This document shows, piece by piece, positions 8,775 through 17,176 of a DNA stretch of 64,000 nucleotides (the stretch's first letter is position 1; each line of letters begins with the position of its first letter). This DNA comes from an uncultured Caulobacteraceae bacterium (GTDB lineage: Bacteria > Pseudomonadota > Alphaproteobacteria > Caulobacterales > Caulobacteraceae), in contig CAIXWN010000080.1 of NCBI GenBank assembly GCA_903923135.1, forward strand, positions 1 to 64,000, written 5' to 3'. Made by a program: the position numbers and the translations under genes. The notes below the pieces were generated by a model. That model saw only the letters and a program-made list of their open reading frames with translations. It did no database searches and was not told the DNA's origin.

Positions 8775-9353
8775 GTGGACGACAGCGTGTTCTCGGGGAG
8801 GCTGCTTCCGGGCGAACGGATCCTGTGGTCAGGACGGCCCGCACAGGGCCTGCTGTTCACCGGGCGTGACGCCTACCTCATCCCCTTCAGCCTGGCGTGG
8901 TGCGGCTTCGCCGTCTTCTGGGAAACCGCCGCCGGCGGGGGCCATGCCCCGGGATTCTTCATGCTCTGGGGCGCGATGTTCATCGCCGTGGGCCTCTACT
9001 TCGTCGCCGGCCGTTTCCTGACGGACGCGTGGATCCGCCGCGGCATGGCCTATGCGGTCACCGACCGTCGCGCGCTGATCGCCAGGCCGAGGCCGTTCGG
9101 CAGTCTGACGGCCGTCAGCCTTGACCGTTTGGCGGACGCCCGACTCACCGAGGGTTCGGGCGGGCGCGGCACGATCCGGTTCGGGCCGGCCACGACGATT
9201 TTCCCCGGGCAGGCCGGCGGGGTATGGTCACCGGCGCTGGACCCGACACCACAGTTCCTGGCGATCGACGACGCGCGCTCGGTATTCGACCTGATCCAGC
9301 GGTCGACGACGGGGCGGGCGGCTGGCCGGGACGGCATGGGCCTGGCTCAGTAG
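8775..9353 (+). CDS. Membrane protein with a bacterial PH-like domain
   Basis: This 192-residue protein starts at GTG with GCGAGGG upstream. The N terminus (LLPGERILWSGRP) is the usual opening of bacterial pleckstrin-homology-like membrane proteins. Two hydrophobic helices follow (about residues 33-50 and 57-78), then a C-terminal domain beginning with YAVTDRRALI, a motif shared by bPH proteins. These proteins are of unknown function and are thought to act at the membrane. It is a single gene between a terminator and the convergent diguanylate cyclase, with no sign of co-regulation with the oxygenase genes. Confidence 0.7.
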   Translation: MDDSVFSGRLLPGERILWSGRPAQGLLFTGRDAYLIPFSLAWCGFAVFWETAAGGGHAPGFFMLWGAMFIAVGLYFVAGRFLTDAWIRRGMAYAVTDRRALIARPRPFGSLTAVSLDRLADARLTEGSGGRGTIRFGPATTIFPGQAGGVWSPALDPTPQFLAIDDARSVFDLIQRSTTGRAAGRDGMGLAQ

Positions 9354-9405
9354 CCGGCGGACGCGTCCCGGAGCGCTCCGGCGCCGTCAGTGCGCGGGGT
9401 CGCGG

Positions 9406-10572
9406 TCAGGGCCGGACTTCCACCCGGTTCCGTCCGCCCGCCTTGGCGGCGTACATGGCCTTATCGCAGGCGGTCAGCATCTCACCCGCCTCGGTGGGGA
9501 AGACCCGTGGCGTTCTGGCGTGAACGCCGATGCTGATGGTGACGGCGATGTCCTCACCGTCAACATTGACGGGCCGATCGCTCACGGACCGTCGGATATC
9601 CTCGGCCACGGCCGCTGCGGCGTCCCGCCCAGTGTCCTCCAGTACGGCGATGAACTCCTCGCCGCCATAACGCCCGAACAGGTCGTAGCGACGCAGGCGC
9701 CCGCGGATGCGGGCGGCGATGTCGCGCAGCACGTCGTCTCCGACCAGGTGGCCGTGGCGGTCGTTGATCTGCTTGAAGTGATCGAGATCGATCATCAGCA
9801 TGGCGAGAGGGACATTACGCCGGGCGGCGCGGGAGATGTCGCGTTCGATGGCCTCCATCAGGGCGCGGCGGCTTGAGACGCCGGTGAGCTCGTCATGGGC
9901 GGCGAGGTCCTGCTGAACCGCCACGGCGTGGTCCTTCTGCATGAGCACATAACCCATGGTGTTCATCAGGGAGATCGTCAGCACCACCAGATAGGTGGCC
10001 GCCTGGACATCCACGGGCAGGGCCATGGTGACGTGCGCCTCCGTCCGGCCGGCGATGACGGCGGCACGGATCACCATCGTCAGGATCAGGGCCACGGCGC
10101 CAACCACGAGCAGCACGCGACCGCGCACGCGAGCGCCGCGCAGGCCCGGCGCCCAGGCCTGCCAGGACTGGATCAGGGCCTGGGTCGCCAGGATCAGCGA
10201 CGACAGCACGCTGCGCGTGCGGTCCTCCGGCAGCAGGGCCGTGACGGCCACCAACATCGCACCGACCGGAGTCCAGATCACCCACCGCGGCAAGGGACGC
10301 GCCCGGCCAGTCTGGAACTGACAGACCGCCAGAACCTGCAGGGCGAGGGTGAGCGAGACCAGCAGATTGGAGAGCACGATCGACAGCGGCGCCCAGCCGA
10401 AGAAGCGCAGGGCGAAGGCCGGGTAGGACAGGGCCAGGGCCGCGAGGCTCCAGCCCCAGGCGGTCAGCCCATCGCGCGGCGGCGCCCCCCAGGCGTCAGC
10501 CAGCACCGACAGGGACAGAACGGAGCACGCGGCCAGCGACGCCCAGAGCATAGTCGGCAGATCGAGCGTCAC
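9406..10572 (-). CDS. Membrane-bound diguanylate cyclase (GGDEF)
   Basis: This 388-residue protein has an N-terminal membrane region of about six to seven helices (residues 5-215) and a C-terminal GGDEF domain (about 225-388). The active-site motif is intact as GGEEF. An allosteric inhibition site RxxD is present as RRYD exactly five residues before it, so the enzyme should make cyclic di-GMP from two GTP and be subject to product inhibition. The membrane part resembles generic multi-helix sensor regions and its signal is unknown. The start is a GTG at 10572; an ATG seven codons later is also possible. It is transcribed alone and is probably unrelated to the oxygenases around it. Confidence 0.9.
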   Translation of the reverse strand: MTLDLPTMLWASLAACSVLSLSVLADAWGAPPRDGLTAWGWSLAALALSYPAFALRFFGWAPLSIVLSNLLVSLTLALQVLAVCQFQTGRARPLPRWVIWTPVGAMLVAVTALLPEDRTRSVLSSLILATQALIQSWQAWAPGLRGARVRGRVLLVVGAVALILTMVIRAAVIAGRTEAHVTMALPVDVQAATYLVVLTISLMNTMGYVLMQKDHAVAVQQDLAAHDELTGVSSRRALMEAIERDISRAARRNVPLAMLMIDLDHFKQINDRHGHLVGDDVLRDIAARIRGRLRRYDLFGRYGGEEFIAVLEDTGRDAAAAVAEDIRRSVSDRPVNVDGEDIAVTISIGVHARTPRVFPTEAGEMLTACDKAMYAAKAGGRNRVEVRP

Positions 10573-10670
10573 AGGTGAGCAGGGTCCTCGGTTCCTCCCA
10601 GTTAGACGCAGCGAGCGTCGTGCCGGTCAAGGCCGCAAATCGGCGCGCCTGTCCCAGGGGAACCCCCCGC

Positions 10671-11177
10671 TCAGCGGTAGAACGGATCGTCCGGCTTGCG
10701 GGCGCCGCGGTTCACCAGGGTGGCGTAGAGACCCTGGTCCCACTGGCTCGTCGAGGGGACGTTGCGGTTCCAGTCCATGACATAGAGGCGGCCGAGGATG
10801 CGCCACACGCCGCCGCGCTTCTGAAGGGTGTCCAGGTAGCGGCCGCCGACGACCATTTCGGTGAGGCCGCCGGGACCGCGCACCTCGTGATAGGCGGTGC
10901 AGTAGGTCTCGGCCGTGGCCAGATCGCCGTCGAGGGCGATGATCATGTTGGACAGCGAATGGAAGGTGCGCTCCATGCCCTTCAGCGCCGCCACGGTGGC
11001 GGCGGCCCAGTCGTGCGCGTTCTGCGGCTCCGCGCCGTACTGCGCCGTGGCGTCGGGCCAGAAGGTCGCCGTCAGCGTCTCCAGATCGCAGCGGTCGATG
11101 CCGCGGGAGTAGAGGGTGAGCACCTCGGCGATGGCCAGGCGGTCGGCGACGGCGCGCAGGGTGTCCTGGTCGCTCAC
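10671..11177 (-). CDS. NTF2/SnoaL-fold protein, second of a coupled pair
   Basis: This protein of about 168 residues starts at a GTG that overlaps the stop codon of the preceding NTF2 gene (GTGA, 11174-11177). It shows the SnoaL_4-type pattern: an N-terminal helix with IAEVLTLYSRGIDRCD, an Asp-rich TFWPDATAQYG turn, then strands ending in GGVWRILGRLYVMDWNRN. This cone-shaped fold is shared by steroid isomerases, dehydratases, polyketide cyclases and the beta subunits of Rieske oxygenases. Being last in an operon led by RO2 (and perhaps RO3), it may be a beta-like subunit or an isomerase/dehydratase of the pathway. Which one cannot be decided from sequence. The ORF-track N-terminal extension overlaps the upstream gene and is rejected. 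Confidence 0.78.
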   Translation of the reverse strand: MSDQDTLRAVADRLAIAEVLTLYSRGIDRCDLETLTATFWPDATAQYGAEPQNAHDWAAATVAALKGMERTFHSLSNMIIALDGDLATAETYCTAYHEVRGPGGLTEMVVGGRYLDTLQKRGGVWRILGRLYVMDWNRNVPSTSQWDQGLYATLVNRGARKPDDPFYR

Positions 11178-11701
11178 AGGCCGCGCACCCTGTCCCGCTG
11201 GCTGGACAGATCGGCGGCGCCGCGCGCGCCCAGCAGGCTCTCCGGCGAGGCCTTGAGGAAGGAATCCGAGGCCGCATCGTTGCGCGACCAATCGACCAGT
11301 TCCGCCCGGAAGGCGATCTTCCATACCCCGCTACGGCGCTCATAGCGGTCGACATAGCGACCGGAGATGAACAGGTCGCGGTCCTCGCCGTCCTGCTCGA
11401 TGCGGTGGAAGGCGATGAAATAGACCTCGCCGAAGCCGACGTCGCCCTCAAGGTCGATGCGCACCTGGCCGATCAGGTGCTGGTTGGACTTGTGCGGACG
11501 CAGGGCGTTCTGGGCGAAGGCGACGAAGGCGTCGGCGTCACCCTTGTAGATGCCGTAGTCGGTTCGGGCGTCGTCCCAGAACACCGAGCGGTGCAGCACC
11601 GGATCGAGGCGGTCCTGACCGCGCATGTAGTCGCACAGACGCTCGTAGATCTCCTGCTTGGAGATCAGCTCGTCGAGGCGGCGATCACGGTCGGCGCTCA
11701 C
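11174..11701 (-). CDS. NTF2/SnoaL-fold protein coupled to RO2
   Basis: This 175-residue protein starts at a GTG overlapping the RO2 stop codon by four bases (GTGA at 11698-11701), and its own stop overlaps the next NTF2 gene in the same way. It has the SnoaL_4 features: a helix with ISKQEIYERLCDYMRGQDRLD, the segment SVFWDDARTDYG, and the C-terminal GVWKIAFRAELVDWSRND. It shares pattern and length with its neighbour, suggesting a duplicated pair that may form a heteromer. RO beta subunits have the same fold and length, so a structural role with RO2 is a reasonable hypothesis. Catalysis as an isomerase or dehydratase is the alternative. Confidence 0.8.
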   Translation of the reverse strand: MSADRDRRLDELISKQEIYERLCDYMRGQDRLDPVLHRSVFWDDARTDYGIYKGDADAFVAFAQNALRPHKSNQHLIGQVRIDLEGDVGFGEVYFIAFHRIEQDGEDRDLFISGRYVDRYERRSGVWKIAFRAELVDWSRNDAASDSFLKASPESLLGARGAADLSSQRDRVRGL

Positions 11702-13116
11702 CGGGCGCCTCCGGCCGGGACCCTGGACAGGAAGGCGTCGAGGGCCCTGTGCATATGGCGGATACGGGCCTCCTGATAGTTGCCCAGGGTCTCGCCGCGT
11801 TTGGTCGAAGCCTGGAACCCCTTGTACTGCATGGCCAGGTTGTCGGTGTCCTGATCATAGACGAAACCCAGACCCGGGTTGATGCCCGGGGCCTCGGTGT
11901 AGGACTGGTCCTCGCGGATGCGAATCGGATCAGGGGCGCGGGGGACCGGCTCGCCCGGCCGGTTGGGCTGCAGGAAGACCAGGTCGAACAGCGCCCGGCC
12001 CGGGTCCATGCCGATCGGGCGGAAGCGGTAGATCATCGGCAGGCTGACGCCCGGGAACAGGCACATGTTGGGGAACAGGTGATATTCGATCGAGTCGATC
12101 ATCTCGCTGTCGGAATAGGCGGAAAGGTCGACACCCCATTCAGCCCCAAGCGTGGCGCGCATGTGCTCGGCGGCCACCGAGCGGGCCAGGCGGCCCTCCG
12201 GCACGACCGTCCCCTCCGGCGCGCCGCGCATCTTCTCCAGCATCTCCTGCTGGCTGACCGGATGGCGGTAGTGCGGGCTGGGATGGCCGATGGTGTGGAT
12301 GAAGCGCGAAACGTGGTCGCCGAACAGGTCATACTGGGCGTTGGCGTCGCTGGCCGTGGGCAGGGCCTGAGCGTGGGTGGCGACCACGTGATAGGCCTCA
12401 AGGAAGGCCTCCTGGGCGGCCTTCCAGTTGGTGGCCAGCTCCTTCTGGACGTGCAGCACCACATGACGGCTGGCCAGGTCCCAGCCGTCCTTGAAATGGT
12501 CGGGAAGCACGCCGAGGTGTTCGGCCAGGGGCGGCGCATCCGGATCGAGGTTGATGAACACGAATCCGCCCCAGCGCTCGAGGCGCACCTGCGGCAGGGC
12601 GAAGTCCTCGTCCTTCACATGCGGGAAGTCCCAGCGGCAGGGCAGGTCCTCAAGCCGGCCGTCGAGCGACCACATCCAGCCGTGGAAAGGGCAACGCAGG
12701 CGCGGGGCGAAGCCGCGCGAGTCCGAGGGCTTCAGCTGGGTGCCGCGGTGCAGGCAGGCGTTGGGATAGGCCCGGATCTCGTCCGGGGCGCTACGCACGA
12801 TGAGCACCGAATAGGGGCCCACATCATAGGTGAGGTGGTCGCCGACGTCGGGGATGTGCTCCTCGCGGCAGGCCCACTGCCAGACCTTCGGCCACAGGCG
12901 CTTCATCTCCAGGTCGAAGAAGGCCGGCGAGGTGTAGCGTTCGTAGGACAGATCGTCGTCGCCCAGGAAGCTGTAGGACTCGGCGGTCAGCGCCGGCGGC
13001 GTCGGCCAGCCGTCGCCGAGGATCAGGTCCCTGGTGCTGGGACCCGGGCAGCGGGCCTCCCCGGGCGCGAGCGGGCGATCCGCGGCAGGCGGATCGAAAC
13101 GATCATCGGCGGCCAT
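11698..13116 (-). CDS. Rieske-type ring-hydroxylating oxygenase alpha subunit (RO2)
   Basis: This 472-residue oxygenase has a Rieske motif CLH-x18-CPFH, two residues longer in the loop than RO1. The iron site is EAYHVVATH, with a distal carboxylate in YDQDTDN. As in RO1, Glu replaces the usual bridging Asp. The C-terminal half has the RO catalytic-domain pattern with the strand MIYRFRPIG and the ending NYQEARIRHMHRALD, which is nearly shared with RO1 and RO5. GAGGGAGGC precedes the ATG. It heads a tightly coupled group with two NTF2-fold genes and lies 95 bases downstream of RO3 on the same strand. Substrate and product are unknown; electrons must come from an unlinked reductase. Confidence 0.9.
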   Translation of the reverse strand: MAADDRFDPPAADRPLAPGEARCPGPSTRDLILGDGWPTPPALTAESYSFLGDDDLSYERYTSPAFFDLEMKRLWPKVWQWACREEHIPDVGDHLTYDVGPYSVLIVRSAPDEIRAYPNACLHRGTQLKPSDSRGFAPRLRCPFHGWMWSLDGRLEDLPCRWDFPHVKDEDFALPQVRLERWGGFVFINLDPDAPPLAEHLGVLPDHFKDGWDLASRHVVLHVQKELATNWKAAQEAFLEAYHVVATHAQALPTASDANAQYDLFGDHVSRFIHTIGHPSPHYRHPVSQQEMLEKMRGAPEGTVVPEGRLARSVAAEHMRATLGAEWGVDLSAYSDSEMIDSIEYHLFPNMCLFPGVSLPMIYRFRPIGMDPGRALFDLVFLQPNRPGEPVPRAPDPIRIREDQSYTEAPGINPGLGFVYDQDTDNLAMQYKGFQASTKRGETLGNYQEARIRHMHRALDAFLSRVPAGGAR

Positions 13117-13211
13117 GCGGCGCCTCCCTCAATGTCTCTTGCGCCCCGGAACTGACGTCCGGTTGTGGCGGGCGGCCGAAAGGGCCGCAGGTGTCGGTAA
13201 TCAGTCCGCCG

Positions 13212-14552
13212 TCAGCTGGAGATCCAGCGGTCGATGTTCTCGTGGAAGTAACGGATGCGGCGTTCCTGGTGGGCGAGAATCTCGCGCCGGTAGCCGCGCG
13301 AATGCAGGCCCTTCTGGGTGCCGTACCAGACGGCCAGGTCCTGATCGATGCCCGGTCCCATGCTGACCTCGCCCAGCTTGCCCTGGACGTGCGGGGCCGG
13401 CACGGAGACGTCGACCCACTCGGCCATGGACTGGGAGTAGTACTGGGTCTGCCCCTTGGGGAAGAGGGTCATGTACCACATGTCGAAGTAGCACTTCTCC
13501 GGATCGGACTCATGGGGTCGGGCGCGCAGCCAGATGTTGCCGTCGGGCTTTAGGCTGAAGGACAGGTTCGGGAAGATGGTGAAGTGCCAGTGATCGGTGA
13601 GCTGGGCGTCGTGATAGGTGGAGAAATCGAAACCCTTCTCGGCGCCAAGCAGGCGCTTCTGGCGCTGCAGCGCGGCGCGGATCTCGCCGGTCTTGCCGCC
13701 GCGGAACTGGTCCGGGTCGAGATCCCAGAACTTCAGCTCGGCTTCCAGGTAACGCAGGGTCTCGTCCTCGCCCCCCTGGAGCGTCTTCGTGGGCCCCGCG
13801 CCCGGCATCAGCATGCGGCAGTGACCGCTGGGGTAGAGATCGAACTGGCTGTTGTCATAGGCGTATTCCATCACGAACTTTGTCTGCGGATGGACGAAGG
13901 GCACATGGTAGGATTCGTTGAAGTTGTCCTGAACCAGCTTCCAGTTGAAGTCGCCCTCCAGCGTCACCCAGTGGGTGCGGACCATGTCGTCCATGGGATA
14001 GGTGTCGATCTGGTCGGCGATGGGCTGCATGTAGGAGCGAAGCGACATGCAGTCGGGGTCCATGTTGTACCATACGAAGCCCGCCCAGGTTTCGCAGGGA
14101 ATCTCGACCAGATTGGCCTTGCCGCAGGGGCTGCCATTGATGAAGTCGGCCTCGTCCGGCACCACGCGCAGGACGCCCTTCAGGTCGTAGGCCCATCCGT
14201 GATAGGGACAGACCAGTCGCCTGGCGTTGCCCTGCTCGGCCTCGACCAGCAGCATGCCGCGGTGCTGGCAGACATTGTAGAAGGCCCGAACCTGACCGTC
14301 GTCGCCGCGCACGCAGAGGATCACCTCCGGCCCGAGCGTGGTGGTGATGAAATCGCCCTTCTTGGACAGTTGCTGGGCCACGCCGGCGATCTGCCAGGTC
14401 TTGGTCCAGATCCTGTCCCACTCCTTCCTGGCGAACTCGCTGGAAAAATATCGATCGGCCGAAATGGGCTTATCGCCGAGCGCCGGGTCCGGGGTCTGGG
14501 AAATGTCGGCCAGGCGCCGGGCGGCGTTGGCGTGATCGAGCGTCTCAGACAT
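13212..14552 (-). CDS. Rieske-type ring-hydroxylating oxygenase alpha subunit (RO3)
   Basis: This 446-residue protein has a Rieske motif CQH-x17-CPYH, iron ligands in NESYHVPFVH, and a distal carboxylate in GIDQDLAVW. The spacing and the GNARRLVCPYHGW stretch place it in the single-component-type alpha subunit group (phenylpropionate-dioxygenase-like and related monooxygenases) rather than beside RO1, RO2 and RO5. The ORF track begins 31 residues too early. The ATG at 14552 has a perfect AGGAGG seven bases upstream. The gene is divergent from the TetR gene across a 110-base AT-rich region, so it is the best candidate target of that regulator. Four of the five alpha subunits here, this one included, carry Glu at the bridging position. 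Confidence 0.9.
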   Translation of the reverse strand: MSETLDHANAARRLADISQTPDPALGDKPISADRYFSSEFARKEWDRIWTKTWQIAGVAQQLSKKGDFITTTLGPEVILCVRGDDGQVRAFYNVCQHRGMLLVEAEQGNARRLVCPYHGWAYDLKGVLRVVPDEADFINGSPCGKANLVEIPCETWAGFVWYNMDPDCMSLRSYMQPIADQIDTYPMDDMVRTHWVTLEGDFNWKLVQDNFNESYHVPFVHPQTKFVMEYAYDNSQFDLYPSGHCRMLMPGAGPTKTLQGGEDETLRYLEAELKFWDLDPDQFRGGKTGEIRAALQRQKRLLGAEKGFDFSTYHDAQLTDHWHFTIFPNLSFSLKPDGNIWLRARPHESDPEKCYFDMWYMTLFPKGQTQYYSQSMAEWVDVSVPAPHVQGKLGEVSMGPGIDQDLAVWYGTQKGLHSRGYRREILAHQERRIRYFHENIDRWISS

Positions 14553-14578
14553 GTCGGTCCTCCTGCGCGGGCTTCCCA

Positions 14579-14609
14579 CGAGATTGCGAATGATAATGAT
14601 ATCGCCTCG
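14579..14609. promoter_or_regulatory. Imperfect dyad between RO3 and tetR; candidate operator
   Basis: The stretch contains CGAG-att-GCGA, a 12-base AT-rich centre, then TCGC-CTCG, an imperfect inverted repeat in the only AT-rich part of the divergent RO3/TetR region. Its centre (ATGATAATGATAT) also resembles half of a Fur box, which would suit iron-requiring oxygenases. Either reading is a pattern seen by eye, without binding evidence. Confidence 0.3.
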
Positions 14610-14662
14610 ACAAAAAAAGCAATAGCGCTGAAAATACGGTGTCACCCCTTCCGGAGCCGAAG

Positions 14663-15406
14663 ATGGTCAAGCTGAAACTGGTGTCGCCGCCCGCCGACGG
14701 GGACGCCCCCCCCCGCCGACCGCGCAGCGCCCGTTCGCGCCGCATCACCCAGAAGAGCGAGCAGACGCGGCTGGTGATCCTGGAGGCGGCGGTGGACTCG
14801 GTGAACCTCTACGGCATCCGCGGGGCCAACCTGGCCCGGGTGGCCGAGATCGCCGGCGTCACCCGCGGCTGCCTGCAGTACTACTTCATGACCACCGAGG
14901 ACGTGCTGACCGCCATGGCCAGGCACGTCGCTCAGCGCAACTGGGAGACCTATGAGGCCCAGGCGATGAACCCGCCGGATGGTCGCGACCTGATCGAGTT
15001 CGCCATCGATCTTGTCGGAAGCCCCTCCACCGACCGCTACCGGGTCGCCCAGCTGGAGCTGCTCACCGCCGCTCGGACCATGCCGGTGTTGCGCCCGGTG
15101 CTCGAGGAAGGCGCCCAGATGGTGGAGGAGCAGTCCAAGCGCTTCACCGCCCGGCTGTTCGGCAACGCCGCCCTGGCCGACACGCCGCAGTTCCGCGCCG
15201 CCCGCGACCTGACGGCGCTGGTCAACGACTGGCTGTTCATCAAGATCTTTCCCGTGGAGCGCGACGCGCGCATCGCCGAGGTGCGGGCGGCCCTACGCAT
15301 CGCCCTGCACACGCTGTGGCGGATTCCAAGCCTGGAGAACGAACCGGAGGTGATCAAGCCGCGCATTCGGGTCCGGGCGGGCGTCGCCGGGACGGTCAAC
15401 GATTAA
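14663..15406 (+). CDS. TetR/AcrR-family transcriptional regulator
   Basis: This regulator has about 247 residues. A basic, disordered N-terminal tail (PPRRPRSARSRR) precedes the TetR helix-turn-helix domain at about residues 35-85, visible as VILEAAVDSVNLYGIRG and then RVAEIAGVTRGCLQYYF. The rest is an all-helical ligand-binding domain. It probably represses a divergent or nearby operon until a pathway intermediate binds. It stands between the minus-strand RO3/RO2/NTF2 genes and the plus-strand SDR/NTF2/ABM/RO4 operon, so it is placed to control both. The ORF track begins at a GTG at 14639. The ATG at 14663, with GGAG six bases upstream, is a better start. Confidence 0.88.
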   Translation: MVKLKLVSPPADGDAPPRRPRSARSRRITQKSEQTRLVILEAAVDSVNLYGIRGANLARVAEIAGVTRGCLQYYFMTTEDVLTAMARHVAQRNWETYEAQAMNPPDGRDLIEFAIDLVGSPSTDRYRVAQLELLTAARTMPVLRPVLEEGAQMVEEQSKRFTARLFGNAALADTPQFRAARDLTALVNDWLFIKIFPVERDARIAEVRAALRIALHTLWRIPSLENEPEVIKPRIRVRAGVAGTVND

Positions 15407-15569
15407 TCGGCGCCGCTTAAAATCACTTGCGTCGGCTTCCAGCGTGCGTGATCTTTATGGCCCCGGGGGCTGGCCCGGGCCTGGAACCACCGCAACGACG
15501 GACGTCGGGAACCGGACGCGCGCACGCTGCGCGCCCGTACAGGCAGATAAGGGGAGGCGTTAAGCCATC

Positions 15570-16367
15570 ATGGGGCGACTTTCGGGAAAGGTGGCCATTG
15601 TCACCGGCGCGGCCAAGGGCCTGGGCGAGGCCGACGCCCGCCTGATGATACAGGAGGGCGCGCGGGTGGTGCTGACCGATGTGGATGAGGCCAATGGAGC
15701 GCGGGTGGCCGCCGAACTGGGCGCCGCCGCCCGCTTCGTCCGACACGACGTGCGTCACGAGGACGAGTGGAAGGCGCTCATCGCCGACGTCATGGTCCGC
15801 GAGGGCCGCCTGGACGTGCTGGTCAACAACGCCGGGGTGGTCGAGGCCGGCGACATCGAGAACACCACGGCCGAGAACTGGCGCTTCGTCATGGCCGTGA
15901 GCGCCGACGGCACCTTCTATGGCTGCAAGCACGCCATCCCGGCGATGAAGGCTTCCGGCGGCGGCTCGATCATCAACATGGCCTCGGTGGCCTGCGTCGA
16001 CGGCTATCCAACGGTGCTGTCCTATTCGGCCGCCAAAGGGGCGGTGGAGGCGCTGTCGCGGTCGGTGGCTGTCCACTGCGTTCAGAATCGCCTGAACATC
16101 CGCTGCAACTCGATTCACCCTGGCTCGATGGACACCCCGATGGTGCGAAGCATGGGCCAGAAGCTGGCCGAGGCGGGCATGGTCGCGCCGCCGAAGACCG
16201 ACGCGCCACCACCGCCGGCCCCCGTGCTGGGCGCCGCCAACGACATCGCCTGGGCGGTGGTCTACTTGGCCTCGGACGAGTCCCGGTTCGTCAACGGCCA
16301 CAAGCTGGTGATCGACAACACCGTCACCGTCACGTCCGGAACCCTGCCGCCGCCGAGGGCCAACTGA
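15570..16367 (+). CDS. Short-chain dehydrogenase/reductase, classical type (SDR1)
   Basis: This 265-residue protein has a complete classical SDR signature: cofactor loop TGAAKGLG (12-19), NNAG (86-89) and catalytic Ser139, Tyr152 and Lys156 (YSAAK). An acidic residue after the second strand (TDVDE) indicates NAD(H) preference. The C terminus is slightly longer than usual, with a proline-rich insert (PPPPAP) near residue 215. It leads a plus-strand operon with an NTF2-fold gene (one-base overlap), an ABM protein, RO4 and two more SDRs. Oxidation of an alcohol or dihydrodiol produced by the oxygenases is the likely role. GGGGAGG lies upstream of the ATG. Confidence 0.9.
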   Translation: MGRLSGKVAIVTGAAKGLGEADARLMIQEGARVVLTDVDEANGARVAAELGAAARFVRHDVRHEDEWKALIADVMVREGRLDVLVNNAGVVEAGDIENTTAENWRFVMAVSADGTFYGCKHAIPAMKASGGGSIINMASVACVDGYPTVLSYSAAKGAVEALSRSVAVHCVQNRLNIRCNSIHPGSMDTPMVRSMGQKLAEAGMVAPPKTDAPPPPAPVLGAANDIAWAVVYLASDESRFVNGHKLVIDNTVTVTSGTLPPPRAN

Positions 16368-16783
16368 TGAGCGAAGCTGTGTTCAGCGGCCCCGTGGAGG
16401 ACCGCCTGGCGATCCGTGAGCGGATCGAGGCCTATAGCGACGCGGTGTTCCGCCACGACGCCGAGGCGTGGATCGCCTGCTGGGCGGAGGACGGGGTCTG
16501 GCGGCTTCCGGGGATCGACGTGGCAGGCCGGCCACAGATCAAGGCCGCCTGGCAGGGGGCCATGGGCGCCTTCACCCTGGCCGGTTTCTTCGCCACGCCG
16601 GGATCGATCGTGGTCAGCGGCGACCGCGCCAAGGCGCGCGTCTACACCCAGGAAATCCTGATTCTCGCTGCCGGCGGCGTCCGCAAGATCGTCGGCGCCT
16701 ATGAGGACGAACTGGTCAGGATCGACGGCGCGTGGCTGTTCGCCAGCCGCGCCTACAACGTTCTTCATGACGAAAAGGCCTGA
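16367..16783 (+). CDS. NTF2/SnoaL-fold protein in the RO4 operon
   Basis: This protein has 138 residues and its ATG overlaps the SDR1 stop by one base (TGATG). The ORF track hides it in a longer artefactual frame. Features are the N-terminal helix RLAIRERIEAYSDAVFRHD, then AWIACWAEDGVWRLPG, then strands leading to IVGAYEDELVRIDGAWLFASR, all typical of SnoaL-like/NTF2 proteins acting as small isomerases, dehydratases or ligand-binding domains. It is shorter than the pair beside RO2 and may act catalytically on a pathway intermediate. Its exact role is unknown. Confidence 0.78.
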   Translation: MSEAVFSGPVEDRLAIRERIEAYSDAVFRHDAEAWIACWAEDGVWRLPGIDVAGRPQIKAAWQGAMGAFTLAGFFATPGSIVVSGDRAKARVYTQEILILAAGGVRKIVGAYEDELVRIDGAWLFASRAYNVLHDEKA

Positions 16784-16789
16784 GACCCT

Positions 16790-17134
16790 ATGCCCATCGT
16801 AATTTCCGGTGAGATCGATCTGGACCCGGCGGTGCGGGAGAAGGCGCTTCTGGACGCCCAGCCGCTCATCGCGGCGGCCCTGGCCGAGAAGGGCTGCGTC
16901 CACTACGCTTGGACCGCCGATCTGGCCAGACCCGGCCGCGTGCACGTGTTCGAGGAGTGGGAGACCGAGGCCGATCTCGCCTACCACCTGTCGGCCGAGC
17001 CCTATCTGCAGATGGCCGGCCATCTGGCGAGCGTCGGCATCAAGAGCGCCGTCACCCGCAAGTACCGCGTCGACCTGATCGAGCCGGTCTATGACCCGGC
17101 CGGAAAACCCCGCGCCGATTTCTTCACCGCCTGA
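16790..17134 (+). CDS. Antibiotic-biosynthesis-monooxygenase (ABM) domain protein, putative quinol monooxygenase
   Basis: This 114-residue protein starts six bases after the NTF2 gene. It shows the ABM/YgiN dimeric ferredoxin-like fold: strand MPIVISGEIDL, a helix with the ALLDAQPLIAAALAEKGCVHY pattern, and the hallmark VHVFEEWETEADLAYHLSAEPY. Family members oxidise quinols, anthraquinones or polyketides without cofactors, and others bind haem. In this operon it could hydroxylate or oxidise a ring product formed by the Rieske enzymes and dehydrogenases. The C-terminal tail (EPVYDPAGKPRADFF) is slightly longer than the domain. Confidence 0.8.
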   Translation: MPIVISGEIDLDPAVREKALLDAQPLIAAALAEKGCVHYAWTADLARPGRVHVFEEWETEADLAYHLSAEPYLQMAGHLASVGIKSAVTRKYRVDLIEPVYDPAGKPRADFFTA

Positions 17135-17176
17135 CACTCAATCGTCCTCAAGCCCGCCGCGTAAGGAATCCCTGCC

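Noticed and set aside
11749-13155. 468-residue plus-strand ORF antisense to RO2 (and similar ones antisense to RO1, RO3 and RO5)
   Set aside because: Same mirrored composition; the minus-strand genes carry full Rieske motifs.
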